Assembly: GCF_018122655.1 (NCBI RefSeq)
Contig: NZ_JAGRQC010000003.1
Location: 1-64,000 of the forward strand
Origin: Stakelama marina
Lineage (GTDB): Bacteria > Pseudomonadota > Alphaproteobacteria > Sphingomonadales > Sphingomonadaceae
Reading direction: 5' to 3'
DNA length: 64,000 nucleotides
A model generated the notes under the pieces. That model saw nothing but the letters and a program-made list of their open reading frames with translations. It made no database searches and was not told the origin of the DNA. Each line of letters begins with the position of its first letter. The stretch's first letter is position 1. The position numbers and the translations under genes were made by a program. Below, piece after piece: positions 53,714 to 62,244 of this stretch.

Positions 53714-54763
53714 ATGGCTGAACGTATCGATCCCCTGCGCCGGACGATGTTGTCCGCCGGCGCCGCACTGCCGCTATTGTCCACGCTGCCGCGCGCCGCT
53801 CGCGCGCATGAACATGACGAGCGGATCGTCAATCCGCTGATCCGTCAGCGCGCGGACCCGCAAATCTACCGCCATGACGACATCTTCTACTTCACCGGGT
53901 CGGTCCCCGAGTACGACCGCATCGTGCTGCGCAGCTCGAAAACGGTCGCGGGGCTCGCAGATGCGCAGGAAAAGGTTCTTTGGCACCGTCCCGAAAGCGG
54001 CCGGATGGCGGGCTATATCTGGGCGCCGGAGGTGCATTTCTTCGATGGTCGCTGGCACGTATATTTCGCCGCCGGCAATGGCGACGAGCCATTCCACATC
54101 CGCACCTATGTGCTGCAGGCCGACGGTCCCGATCCGATGCGCGCCAACTGGTCGCTGCTCGGCCAGCTCGAAACGCCGTGGGATACGTTCACGCTCGATT
54201 GCACCAGCTTCGAACACAAGGGCCAGCGCTATGTCTGCTGGGCGCAGCAGGAGCCGGGGATAGAGACCAACAGCAACCTCTACCTGGCCCCGCTCGCCAC
54301 GCCGACGACGCTTGCGGCGAAACCGACGCGCCTGTCGATGCCCAACCTTCCCTGGGAACGGCGCGGGTTCAAGGTCAATGAAGGCCCCTATTTCCTCGCC
54401 CGCAACGGCAAGGTCTTCATCACCTATTCGGCCAGCGCGACCGATGCACGCTACTGCGTCGGCATGCTGAGCGCGCCCGACGATGTCGATCTGATGGACG
54501 CGGGAAAATGGGTGAAGTCGCCGATGCCGGTCTTCGCGACGTCCGAAGCGCACCATGTCTACGGCCCCGGACACAACAGCTTCGTGGTCGATGAAAAGGG
54601 CCGCGATCTGATCGTCTATCACGGTCGCGACTACAAGGAGATCAAGGGCGATCCGCTGTTCGACCCCAATCGGCACGCGCGCGTGCAGCTGATCCATTAC
54701 CGCGAGGACGGAACGCCCTATTTCGGTGAACCGGTCGCCAACGGGCCGATGCCGCTCGACTGA
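53714..54763 (+). CDS. Exported GH43 arabinofuranosidase-like enzyme
   Basis: 349 residues with a twin-arginine-like N-terminus (PLRRTMLSAGAALPLL). The propeller carries base Asp in RADPQIYRHDD, second Asp in LDCTSFEHKG and acid Glu in KVNEGPYFLARNG. GYIWAPEVHFFDGRWHVYFAA and GPGHNSFVVDEKG are typical of the GH43_26-like exo-alpha-1,5-arabinofuranosidases, so trimming of arabino-oligosaccharides is likely. GAGGAGAG about 8 nt upstream supports the ATG at 53714. It is the last gene of this plus-strand series. Confidence 0.85.
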   Translation: MAERIDPLRRTMLSAGAALPLLSTLPRAARAHEHDERIVNPLIRQRADPQIYRHDDIFYFTGSVPEYDRIVLRSSKTVAGLADAQEKVLWHRPESGRMAGYIWAPEVHFFDGRWHVYFAAGNGDEPFHIRTYVLQADGPDPMRANWSLLGQLETPWDTFTLDCTSFEHKGQRYVCWAQQEPGIETNSNLYLAPLATPTTLAAKPTRLSMPNLPWERRGFKVNEGPYFLARNGKVFITYSASATDARYCVGMLSAPDDVDLMDAGKWVKSPMPVFATSEAHHVYGPGHNSFVVDEKGRDLIVYHGRDYKEIKGDPLFDPNRHARVQLIHYREDGTPYFGEPVANGPMPLD

Positions 54764-54770
54764 TCCCAAC

Positions 54771-54806
54771 CGCGCCGCGCGGCTCCGCCATCAGCCGCGC
54801 GGCGCG
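54771..54806. terminator. Bidirectional hairpin between convergent GH43 genes
   Basis: CGCGCCGCGCGGCT (54771-54784) and AGCCGCGCGGCGCG (54793-54806) form a perfect 14-bp stem with an 8-nt loop. The right arm overlaps the last codons and stop of the minus-strand gene. It has no T tract, but a stem this long and GC-rich probably ends or protects both messages. Confidence 0.55.
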
Positions 54807-55927
54807 AAATAACGCGCCAGCCGCTTCGCCTCGACCGGGCTGATCGCGATCACCGCGCCGTGCTTGGGTGACGAAAAGTTCGTCGCCTTCATCGGCGAAC
54901 CCGGCTCGTTGAAATGGCCGATCGGCCTGAACGTCTTGAAATCGGTCGTCTCGGCAAAGCCCATATTGTTGGGCGAAGCGCCGTACACGTCGTACATCAG
55001 CAAATAGGTATCGGTTCCGTGGCGGCGCCACAGATTGGGCGCCTCCGCCGCCTTCGGTTCGGGATCGACCTTGGCGGGATCGAACGAATAGCCGCTGTTG
55101 ATGTCGTGCGAGACCCCCTGCGAGATACGCAGTGGGTCGGCGTGCGCGACATAGAACAGATGATATTCGTCGCCGACCCTGGTGATGTCGCCGTCGATCG
55201 TGGTCACCTTCGGATCGGGATAGCGGAACAGCCGTTTGGGCGACGTCACCAGCTTCGTGAAGTCCTTGTTGGCGTAGGAATAGACGAGGAAGTTCGGCCC
55301 ATTCCCGTGCCGCGTCGTGAAATAGACCATCATCCTGCCGGAATCGGGGTCGTAGATCGTCTCGGGCGCCCAGGCGCTGCCGGCATCGGCATAGGCGGGA
55401 AAAGTCGCCGGAATGTCGACCTCCGCATGCGTCCAGTGCAGCAGGTCATAGGATTTCATCAGCACGAGCTTGCGGTTGTTGCCCCAGCCATATTTCTCGC
55501 CGGGCCGCTGCCACTCGGTATCGCGCGTCCCGTCGCGCTTGCCGAAGATATTGAGGTCGGTCATCGCCAGATAGAACGCCCCATCGGGCCCGCGCGCGAT
55601 ATGCGGGTCGCGCACGCCCTTCTGCTCGGCGATGCCGCGTCCCGACAGCACCGGCTGACCGTCATTCACGTCGCTGAAGCTGTACCCGTCGCGCGATGTC
55701 GCGAAATAAAGCGAGTGCGTCTCGTCCTTGAAATAGACGAGCAGATAGTCCGATCGCCGTGCCTTTGGCGGAACGCTGAGCTGCGGCTGTGCGGCAAGCG
55801 ACGGCACGATCGCAAGCTGTTGCGGCGCCGCAGCCTCGGCGAGCGGCTGTTGCGGCATCGCACAAGCGGTCGGCAACATGCTCGCCGCCAAAATGGCGCC
55901 GATGATCGAGCCCCGCCTCACCGTCAT
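54791..55927 (-). CDS. Secreted GH43-like five-bladed propeller glycosidase
   Basis: 378 residues from ATG at 55927 (GGGAGCGGGAAC upstream). The N-terminus has a signal peptide with Cys at the end (MLPTACAMP), possibly a lipoprotein. Family features include KGVRDPHIARGPDGAFYLAMTD (base Asp), SAWAPETIYDPDSGRMMVYF (Glu) and TIDGDITRVGDEYHLFYVAH (Asp). The layout matches GH43 members that act on arabinan or arabinogalactan; the subfamily is uncertain. The related GTCAGAC at 56007 lies upstream. It is convergent with the GH43 at 53714. Confidence 0.78.
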   Translation of the reverse strand: MTVRRGSIIGAILAASMLPTACAMPQQPLAEAAAPQQLAIVPSLAAQPQLSVPPKARRSDYLLVYFKDETHSLYFATSRDGYSFSDVNDGQPVLSGRGIAEQKGVRDPHIARGPDGAFYLAMTDLNIFGKRDGTRDTEWQRPGEKYGWGNNRKLVLMKSYDLLHWTHAEVDIPATFPAYADAGSAWAPETIYDPDSGRMMVYFTTRHGNGPNFLVYSYANKDFTKLVTSPKRLFRYPDPKVTTIDGDITRVGDEYHLFYVAHADPLRISQGVSHDINSGYSFDPAKVDPEPKAAEAPNLWRRHGTDTYLLMYDVYGASPNNMGFAETTDFKTFRPIGHFNEPGSPMKATNFSSPKHGAVIAISPVEAKRLARYFAPRG

Positions 55928-56006
55928 GTCGTTCCCGCTCCCACATTCCAACCTTGCCCGACCATGCCGCAGCATAGCGACCGCAGCAACCCGGCGGCCG
56001 GATTTG

Positions 56007-56013
56007 GTCAGAC
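56007..56013. promoter_or_regulatory. GTCAGAC element upstream of the GH43-like gene
   Basis: TTTGGTCAGACTATT lies 80 bp before the GH43-like start and shares the GTC-A-GAC centre of the GntR palindrome, but the arms are poorly matched. It is a weak regulon candidate. Confidence 0.35.
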
Positions 56014-56146
56014 TATTCCGCTGGCGGATGCGAGACCCCTTGTGCGCCTGTCGTGCGCGCAAAACGTCGATGGACCGGCAAAGTCGAGAGCCGATTCTCG
56101 TTGATTGATATCATCAAGTCCGACCTTATCCGGCCCTCACGGGCAA

Positions 56147-56935
56147 TCACGTGCCGCGAGTCTTCTGCAAATTGCCGACGAGGCGGCGCACCATGCCGCG
56201 CGGCGAGACGCGTACCGATGCCGCCATCAGCCGGTTGCGCATTCCCGATATCCGCACCGCATCGTTCGCGGCGAGCGCGTTCAGTCCGTCGCGCACCACC
56301 TGTTCGGGTTCGGCGGCGAAGCGCTTGAACAGTTCCGAATCGCCCATATCGGCGACCTCGGCGAATTCGGTGCGCACCGGGCCGGGGCACAGCGCCGACA
56401 CCCGAACACCGTGCGCCTTCACCTCTTCGTGCAGCCCTTCGGAAAAGCTGAGGACGAACGCCTTGGACGCGTAATAGACGCTCATCCACGGACCGGGCTG
56501 AAAGGCGGCGGTCGACGCTACGTTCAGGATCGCGCCCGCTCGCATCTGGACCATCCCCGGCAACACCGCATGGCAAAGCTCCATCAGCGCGCGGCAGTTG
56601 AGATCGACCATGCGCGCCAGCATCTCGCGGTCCTGATCGGCGAATGCGCCATTGGCGCCGAACCCGGCATTGTTGACCAGCATGTTGACCGCCAATCCGC
56701 GTTCGCCGACAGCGGCCATCAACGCTTCCGGCGCGCCGGGGGAAGCGAGATCGGCGGGAAGCACCGTCACCGTGCGCCCATGGCGCTCGCGCAGCTCCGC
56801 GGCCAGCGTCTCGAGCCGGTCGGCACGGCGCGCGGTGACGATCAGGTCATACCCTTCGCCAGCCAGCGCGCGGGCGAAATGCGTCCCCAGCCCCGCCGAT
56901 GCGCCTGTGACGAGCGCGGTTCCCCTGGCAGACAT
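56147..56935 (-). CDS. Short-chain dehydrogenase/reductase
   Basis: 262 residues: TGASAGLGTHFA cofactor motif, VNNAGFGANGAF, catalytic Ser in VASTAAF and Tyr/Lys in YYASKAF, then PGPVRTEF. It belongs to the DltE/YqjQ-like classical SDRs, whose substrates are often fatty or ketone compounds. It follows thiolase and crotonase genes on the same strand (46 bp after the thiolase), so an acyl/keto substrate is more likely than a sugar. Confidence 0.85.
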   Translation of the reverse strand: MSARGTALVTGASAGLGTHFARALAGEGYDLIVTARRADRLETLAAELRERHGRTVTVLPADLASPGAPEALMAAVGERGLAVNMLVNNAGFGANGAFADQDREMLARMVDLNCRALMELCHAVLPGMVQMRAGAILNVASTAAFQPGPWMSVYYASKAFVLSFSEGLHEEVKAHGVRVSALCPGPVRTEFAEVADMGDSELFKRFAAEPEQVVRDGLNALAANDAVRISGMRNRLMAASVRVSPRGMVRRLVGNLQKTRGT

Positions 56936-56981
56936 TGGCGCACCTCTCTATTGGCCGATCCCGATCTCGACCCTAGGCCGG

Positions 56982-58178
56982 TCAGACGATCTCGAACAGC
57001 CCCGCCGCGCCCATGCCACCGGCGGTGCACATCGACACGACCGCCCAGCGCACGCCGCGCTTGCGCGCCGCGATCAGCGCATGACCGACCAGCCTGCTGC
57101 CGGTCATGCCGAACGGATGGCCAACGGCGATCGCGCCGCCATCGACGTTCAGCTTTTCGGGATCGATGCCCAGCGTGTCCCGGCAATAGAGGCACTGGCT
57201 GGCAAACGCCTCATTGATTTCCCACAGGCCGATATCGCCGACCGAAAGGCCTGCGCGGTCAAGCAGCTTCGGCACCGCGAAAACCGGGCCGATTCCCATC
57301 TCGTCGGGATCGCATCCGGCCGCCTGAAACCCACGATAGATGCCGAGGATTTCCTTGCCCTCGGCCTCTGCGGTCTTGCGGTCCATGACGATCTGCGCCG
57401 CCGCGCCGTCCGATAGCTGGCTGGCATTGCCCGCGGTCACATTATGACCTTCCTTGACGAACTGGCCGTCCTTCCAGACCGTCTTCAGTCCCGACAGCAC
57501 CTCCGCCGTCGTACCGGGCCGGATACCTTCGTCCTGCGTCACGGTGACGGTTTCGGTGCCGGTGCGGTTGCCTTGTTTGTCATAGATCGCCTTTTCGACC
57601 GTGATCGGCGCGATCTCTTCGGCAAAGGCGCCGTTTTCCACCCCGGCCGCCGCGCGCTGCTGGCTCATCGCGCCGAACTCATCCTGGCGCTCGCGCGAGA
57701 TGCCGTAGCGTTCGGCGACGATCTCGGCAGTTTCGATCATCGGGATATAAGCCGCCGGTTCCTTTTCCAGCACCGATTTGTTCGGATAGCGCGGCGCATC
57801 CTTCGTCACGGTAAAGCTGATCGACTCCATCCCGCCGGCAAGCGCCACATCGACCTCGTCGCACATGATCGACCGCGCCGCGAGCGCCACCGCCGTCAGC
57901 CCCGACCCGCATTTACGGTCGAGCGTGAACGCCGGAACCGATTTCGGCAGCCCGCCGGCGAAGATCGCCATCCGACCGGCATTGCCGCCCGTCGTCCCCC
58001 ACTGGTTTCCGACGCCCCAGAACACATCGTCGATCCGCGCAGGATCGATCCCCGCGCGCTCGACCGCGGCGTTCATGACGTGGCCGGCGAGCACCGGCGC
58101 CTCGGTATCGTTGAAATAGCCGCGATAGGCCTTGCCGATACCGGTACGGGCGGTCGAAACGATGGCGGCTTCGCGCAT
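56982..58178 (-). CDS. Acetyl-CoA acetyltransferase (thiolase)
   Basis: 398 residues. The thiolase catalytic set is complete: nucleophile Cys in [21 protein letters not shown], the His in [16 protein letters not shown], and the second Cys in [12 protein letters not shown]. It makes or cleaves 3-ketoacyl-CoA in beta-oxidation or acetoacetyl-CoA metabolism. The start at 58178 has GGAGAGGA about 6 nt upstream and gives the usual thiolase N-terminus ([14 protein letters not shown]); the longer frame to 58247 is rejected. It lies between the crotonase and SDR genes. Confidence 0.92.
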   Translation of the reverse strand: MREAAIVSTARTGIGKAYRGYFNDTEAPVLAGHVMNAAVERAGIDPARIDDVFWGVGNQWGTTGGNAGRMAIFAGGLPKSVPAFTLDRKCGSGLTAVALAARSIMCDEVDVALAGGMESISFTVTKDAPRYPNKSVLEKEPAAYIPMIETAEIVAERYGISRERQDEFGAMSQQRAAAGVENGAFAEEIAPITVEKAIYDKQGNRTGTETVTVTQDEGIRPGTTAEVLSGLKTVWKDGQFVKEGHNVTAGNASQLSDGAAAQIVMDRKTAEAEGKEILGIYRGFQAAGCDPDEMGIGPVFAVPKLLDRAGLSVGDIGLWEINEAFASQCLYCRDTLGIDPEKLNVDGGAIAVGHPFGMTGSRLVGHALIAARKRGVRWAVVSMCTAGGMGAAGLFEIV

Positions 58179-58259
58179 GACTGATCCTCTCCGGAGCGTT
58201 TTTGAATATCGGGTATGGTTGATGGACCGTGCGGCGCGCTTTGGCAAGGGCGACCGCGG

Positions 58260-59045
58260 TCAGTCGGCGAAATCGGGGCGGCGCTTTTCCATATTGGCGC
58301 GCACCGCCTCGACCTGGTTGGGCGACCGCAACAGCTTCGCCTGCTCCTCGCTTTCGGCGCACAGGATCGCGGCTGCATCGAGGTCCGCCGCGCCATTGGC
58401 AAGCCGCTTGGCCGCGCGGATCGCATGCGGGTTGCGCGCCGCAATATCCTTCGCCAGCGCCAGCGCCGATGCGTGCGGATCATCGACGACATGCGTGGCA
58501 AACCCCATCGAAAGCGCCTCGACACTGTCGAACTCGCGCGCGGTATAGGTCAGCTCGCGCAGGATATCGTCGCGCACCAACCCGCGCCACAACGCGAACC
58601 CGGCCATGTCGGGCACGATCCCCCATTTCATTTCCATCACCGACAGCCGCGTCTCCGGCGCAGCGAAGCGGATATCGGCGCCCGACATGATCTGCAGCCC
58701 GCCGCCGAACGCGATGCCGTGAACCGCCGCGATCACCGGCACCGGGAGCGTCCGCCATCCCCAGGCGACCTGCTGCGCACGGTTCGCCTCACCATGCGAG
58801 CGTTCGAGCAGATTGGTGCCCGAACCGCCCGAAGCCATGCTCGCCATGTCGAGCCCCGCACAGAAGGCGCGCCCTTCGCCCGACAGCACGACTGCGCGGA
58901 GGTCCGCCTGGTTCGACAGCGCATCGATCGCGCCGGCAATCGCGTCGAACATCGCCGGGTCAAGCGCATTGAGCTTGTCGGGCCGCGCCAGCCGAACATC
59001 GGCCACGCCACCGTCGATCGCAATTGTCACCCGCTGCTCGACCAT
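58260..59045 (-). CDS. Enoyl-CoA hydratase/isomerase family (crotonase) protein
   Basis: 261 residues with the crotonase fold: oxyanion-hole segments AFCAGLDMASM and AAVHGIAFGGGLQIMSGADIRFA, and METKWG-like SVMEMKWGIVPDMAG carrying the catalytic acidic residue. It probably hydrates enoyl-CoA or isomerises its double bond, upstream of the thiolase step. It is 30 bp downstream of the winged-helix regulator gene on the same strand. Confidence 0.88.
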   Translation of the reverse strand: MVEQRVTIAIDGGVADVRLARPDKLNALDPAMFDAIAGAIDALSNQADLRAVVLSGEGRAFCAGLDMASMASGGSGTNLLERSHGEANRAQQVAWGWRTLPVPVIAAVHGIAFGGGLQIMSGADIRFAAPETRLSVMEMKWGIVPDMAGFALWRGLVRDDILRELTYTAREFDSVEALSMGFATHVVDDPHASALALAKDIAARNPHAIRAAKRLANGAADLDAAAILCAESEEQAKLLRSPNQVEAVRANMEKRRPDFAD

Positions 59046-59075
59046 CGCCCGTTCCTTCTCGCTGAACCGCAGGCC

Positions 59076-59711
59076 TTATGCCCGGTTAGACGCGGCGAGG
59101 CGATACCCTTTCCCTTTTTCGGTATGGAGCAACGGATGCCCGAACCCTCGGTCGAGCTTGGCGCGCAAGCGCGAGATATGAACCTGCACGACATTCGTTC
59201 CTGGATCGAAGCCTAGTCCCCAGATATCGCGCAGCAGCGCAGCGCGGCTGATGCAACGGCCGACCCGCTCGGCAAGGTGCAGCAGGATCGCATATTCGCG
59301 CGGCAACAGGTCGAGCGGCCGTCCGGCGCGCGTGACCTGACGCGACAATCGATCGATGGCGAGGTCGCCGACACGGATCACCGCCGGGCGCGGGCGCCGG
59401 ATCAACGCAGCCAGCCGGGCAGCAACCTCTTCGGGCGACGCGTCAGCCGGCACCGCGTCGCCTGCCCCCGCGTCGAGCGCTTCGATCACCATGTCCGCAT
59501 TGCCGCAATCGGCCACGAGCATCACCGGCCCCGACCAGCCGGCCTGGCGGGCGGCGTGCAAATGCGCCGTCGCCGATTCGGCATCCGGGCTCCACGCCGA
59601 AAGCAGGATATCGGCGGCCGCTTCGGCGCTGCCCGACAGGGCAATACCGCGACGCTGCGCGGCGCCGGCCAAACCGGCCATGACGACATTGCTGACGACC
59701 CGTTCCCCCAC
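59076..59711 (-). CDS. OmpR-type winged-helix regulator with degenerate receiver
   Basis: 211 residues. The C-terminal 100 form an OmpR/PhoB DNA-binding domain: VGDLAIDRLSRQVTRAGRPLDLLPREYAILLHL (wing start), VQVHISRLRAKLDRG (recognition helix) and TEKGKGYRL. The N-terminal portion is receiver-like (VMLVADCGNADMVIEALDAGAGDAVPAD), but the cluster of acidic residues and the phospho-Asp before it are missing (ILLSAWSPD is at that place). It is therefore probably phosphorylation-independent. No histidine kinase is nearby. It lies 41 bp downstream of the cupin-like gene. Confidence 0.8.
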   Translation of the reverse strand: MGERVVSNVVMAGLAGAAQRRGIALSGSAEAAADILLSAWSPDAESATAHLHAARQAGWSGPVMLVADCGNADMVIEALDAGAGDAVPADASPEEVAARLAALIRRPRPAVIRVGDLAIDRLSRQVTRAGRPLDLLPREYAILLHLAERVGRCISRAALLRDIWGLGFDPGTNVVQVHISRLRAKLDRGFGHPLLHTEKGKGYRLAASNRA

Positions 59712-59752
59712 CGACCTGACGCTAGCGCGGCATGGCTTGCCCGAGCGGCCGA

Positions 59753-60562
59753 TTAAATCGGTTTCGGATCAATTTCACGGCCCAGCACCCGCTTCGCCGT
59801 CAGCCGCATACGCCGACAGGGATGGTGGCGCGCAAAATGTTCGGCAAGATCGCAGCCATTGCCGCTCAGCTTCGCGGCAAGCGTCAGCAACACTTCCGAT
59901 GGCGCCGTCGTCATCACCTCTGCAACGATGTTGCGCCGGATATCGAAGCGATACTGGTCGAGCCACGGCTGTTCTGGATCGTAGCCGAGAATGTTGAGCG
60001 ATACCGAGAACCGGTCCGGCGGAAGCTGGACGTGCACGTCGCACCGCATCCGGTACAGCATCAGCTTGCCGGGATCGAGCCGCGCGCGCTCGACGAAACG
60101 GAGTCCGGCAGGCGCTCCGGCGCCACCGGCCGCGCTGTCGCCGTCATATTCGTAATAATCGCTCCAATAGCCCGGACCCAGATACCCGACCGTCAGGAAC
60201 GGAAAATTGTGGTCGTGCGGCACATCATAGAAAAATGCCCGTTCGCCGCTGGCCTTCGTCACCGCATCGTGCCGCGCGGGCCAGAAATTGGCGCGCAGGA
60301 CGAACCGGCCATCGGGCGGACGAAGCAGCATGACCTGCGGACCATAGCCATGCCGGGCGCTGATCTCGTCCCGTCGCGACAAGAGGCTGTCGATCGCGAG
60401 GTCGGCCAGGAAATCACCGTTGCGCCCGAGCCGCGCAAGCACGGGTCCGAGACTGGCAAAAGCATCCTCATCACGAATATCAACCGGGCTATCGGCAAGC
60501 GCGTCGCAAAGCGCGTCGAGCGTAATCGCATCGCCCTCACCGGGATCGATCAGGCGTGGCAT
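59753..60562 (-). CDS. Cupin/oxygenase-like protein of unknown function
   Basis: 269 residues, not assigned to a named family. The centre holds a His/Asp-rich metal-like motif, FFYDVPHDHNFPFLTVGYLGPGY, followed by a Tyr-rich segment, then beta strands with a further His (MRCDVHVQLPPDRFSVSLNILG). A HxH...H spacing on beta strands suggests a cupin-type or 2-oxoglutarate/Fe(II)-type metal site. N-terminal 80 residues are helical. Its start at 60562 overlaps the end of the gene before it by 13 bp, with GGGGGC upstream. Together with the small peptide and the gene at 60550 it could modify or bind that peptide; this is inference only. Confidence 0.65.
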   Translation of the reverse strand: MPRLIDPGEGDAITLDALCDALADSPVDIRDEDAFASLGPVLARLGRNGDFLADLAIDSLLSRRDEISARHGYGPQVMLLRPPDGRFVLRANFWPARHDAVTKASGERAFFYDVPHDHNFPFLTVGYLGPGYWSDYYEYDGDSAAGGAGAPAGLRFVERARLDPGKLMLYRMRCDVHVQLPPDRFSVSLNILGYDPEQPWLDQYRFDIRRNIVAEVMTTAPSEVLLTLAAKLSGNGCDLAEHFARHHPCRRMRLTAKRVLGREIDPKPI

Positions 60563-61506
60563 GGCATTGCCCCCAGCTTGTTTTCCAAGCATTGGCGCAT
60601 CGCCGCCGCTGCCACGCGGATTTCGGGGTGCGGATCGTCATCGGCCATTTCACGCAGTCTCGGCAGTGCTGCCAGCGCGTCGAGCGCGAGCCATTCGCGC
60701 ATCGCCTCCCAGCGAAGATGGAACGCCGGGTGCCGCGTCACGCGCTCGAAGCACGCGCCAGCGTCACGACGCCCGGTCTCACGAAGAAGGGTCAGGAGCA
60801 GCGCAGCGCGCGAATCGGCCACATCGAGCGCCGAGACGCGCAACAATGCCCCGTCACTCCTGCGATATTCGCGCGCGAGCGGTGCCTGACCGCAGCGCGC
60901 GGCGATGGTCACCGAAACGACATCACCCCGGACATCGGCAAGAAGCTGCGCCCGCCGCCGCCCGTCATGTTCGACCACCATCCCGTCATCCAGCCGCAGC
61001 GGCGCGATCGGGCGCGCCGGTGGCGCATTGGCGGCCTGAAATTCGGCAGGTGCCGGGCCGGCATCCCACCGCAGCAGTCGCGCGCCACCGGCACGCAGAT
61101 AGGCGGTCACGACGGCGCGTCCGGGCACCGTGACCGCATCAGGCAGGCCGCGCGCGGCGATCGCCACGGCATCGACGACGGTTGCACTCACCGACGCCGC
61201 CGATGATTCGAACAGGACGATGCTCACACTCGCACCGCTCCGCCGGACCGGCAGCGGCGGTTCGAAAAGCGGATCGTCGGCAAGCGCGCCGACCATGCGC
61301 TCGACAAGGTCATGCAGCCACCCGGTATCGGCGAGCAAAAGCCTTGCCCGCCGGATTACCGCCTCGGCATTTTCGGCTCCGCCAAAAGCGTCGCGCAACC
61401 GCGCGGTCACCGCCGAATTATGCCAGTCGCGCGCGAACGCGATCGACCGGCGCTGCGCGTCGAAAAATGCCGGTCGGAGATTTTGCGCCCCTGCCGCCGC
61501 GATCAC
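60550..61506 (-). CDS. Protein of unknown function in the small-peptide operon
   Basis: 318 residues from GTG at 61506, which overlaps the peptide stop (GTGA). I recognise no family. The first 100 residues are helical (FDAQRRSIAFARDWHNSAVTARLRDAF). The middle is beta-rich (VSIVLFESSAASVSATVVDAVAI, VVEHDGRRRAQLLADVRGD). The last 90 residues resemble HEAT-type helical repeats (LLTLLRETGRRDAGACFERVTRHPAF and ALAALPRLREMADDDPHPEIRVAAA). A peptide- or protein-binding scaffold is possible. It is coupled with both neighbours by overlaps. Confidence 0.65.
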   Translation of the reverse strand: MIAAAGAQNLRPAFFDAQRRSIAFARDWHNSAVTARLRDAFGGAENAEAVIRRARLLLADTGWLHDLVERMVGALADDPLFEPPLPVRRSGASVSIVLFESSAASVSATVVDAVAIAARGLPDAVTVPGRAVVTAYLRAGGARLLRWDAGPAPAEFQAANAPPARPIAPLRLDDGMVVEHDGRRRAQLLADVRGDVVSVTIAARCGQAPLAREYRRSDGALLRVSALDVADSRAALLLTLLRETGRRDAGACFERVTRHPAFHLRWEAMREWLALDALAALPRLREMADDDPHPEIRVAAAAMRQCLENKLGAMPCHA

Positions 61507-61640
61507 CGGGAAGAGACGAGCGAGGCAATCGCGACCAGCATCTCGAACACCTCGTCGCCGCTATCAACCATATGCGCTACCGAACCCGCCATCGCCACAT
61601 TGGTAGTCAGCGACGCGATCTCCGCGATATCGAGCGTCAT
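61503..61640 (-). CDS. 45-residue peptide, first gene of the coupled trio
   Basis: The reading frame is MTLDIAEIASLTTNVAMAGS followed by 25 residues containing AHMVDSGDEVFEML and ending in VSSR. It has a GGAGGG ribosome-binding site 8 nt before the ATG, and its stop overlaps the next start (GTGA), so translation is very likely. It is acidic in its second half with alternating Val/Ala/Ser, has no signal peptide, and matches nothing I know. Its size and place suggest a modified-peptide precursor, an antitoxin-like regulator or a small subunit; the sequence does not decide. Confidence 0.6.
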   Translation of the reverse strand: MTLDIAEIASLTTNVAMAGSVAHMVDSGDEVFEMLVAIASLVSSR

Positions 61641-61705
61641 CGATTTTCCCTCCCTTCCGTTACGAACGGTGCGCAGGCTATGGCGCAGCGGGCGGCTGCA
61701 TGTAG

Positions 61706-61719
61706 TTACAACGGTGTAA
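61706..61719. promoter_or_regulatory. Inverted repeat TTACAACGGTGTAA in the divergent promoter
   Basis: TTACA-ACGG-TGTAA is a perfect 5+4+5 inverted repeat 66 bp upstream of the small-peptide start and 79 bp upstream of the thioesterase start, in a local AT-rich patch. It is placed to control both directions. The winged-helix protein at 59076 is a candidate ligand because it belongs to the same operon. Confidence 0.5.
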
Positions 61720-61797
61720 TGTTCATGGCGCCTATGGGTTGGCAGCGCCCCCGCGCCGCCCTACGCAAGCGTGACGGACAGGAAGGACGAAAAACGC

Positions 61798-62244
61798 ATG
61801 GCCGGCGGCCCGACAGCAACATCCGATTTCGATCCCGCGCGTTTCTTCGCTGCGCGGTCGGACGGCCATGGGCGCCGACTGGGCATCGAATATCACGATC
61901 ACGGCGCCGACTGGGCAGAGCTTGCGCTTCCCTACAAGCCCGACCAGATCGGTGATCCCGAACGCGGTGTAATCGCCTCGGGCCCCATCCTGACGCTGAT
62001 GGACATGGCGACGAGCATTTCGGCCTGGCTGAAGCGCGGCATGTTCGCACCGCAGGCGACACTCGACCTGCGCATCGATTATCTTCGCCCCGCCACGCCG
62101 CACCGCACGGTGATCGGACGCGGCGAATGCTACCGCGTCACCCGCTCGATCGCCTTTGTACGCGGCCAGGCGCATGACGGCGATCCGGACGATCCGCTCG
62201 CGCATGTCGCGGGCACCTTCATGCTGCTGGACATGCCGGCATGA
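61798..62244 (+). CDS. Hot-dog fold acyl-CoA thioesterase (PaaI-like) 1
   Basis: 148 residues from ATG at 61798 (GGAAGGA upstream; an earlier in-frame GTG at 61771 lacks a site). Hot-dog features: GVIASGPILTLMDMATSISAWL, the helix carrying an Asp in the usual catalytic position, then LDLRIDYLRPA. The HGG motif of typical PaaI enzymes is absent (ASGP instead). It probably hydrolyses acyl-CoA. It overlaps its paralogue by 4 bp (ATGA), suggesting a heteromeric pair. Confidence 0.83.
   Translation: MAGGPTATSDFDPARFFAARSDGHGRRLGIEYHDHGADWAELALPYKPDQIGDPERGVIASGPILTLMDMATSISAWLKRGMFAPQATLDLRIDYLRPATPHRTVIGRGECYRVTRSIAFVRGQAHDGDPDDPLAHVAGTFMLLDMPA

Noticed and set aside
56118..56124. GTCCGAC (in AAGTCCGACCTT) as another GntR operator
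   Set aside because: It lies just beyond the 3' end of the SDR gene, about 190 bp upstream of the GH43-like start, and the arms do not match the TATTGTC/GACAATA consensus.
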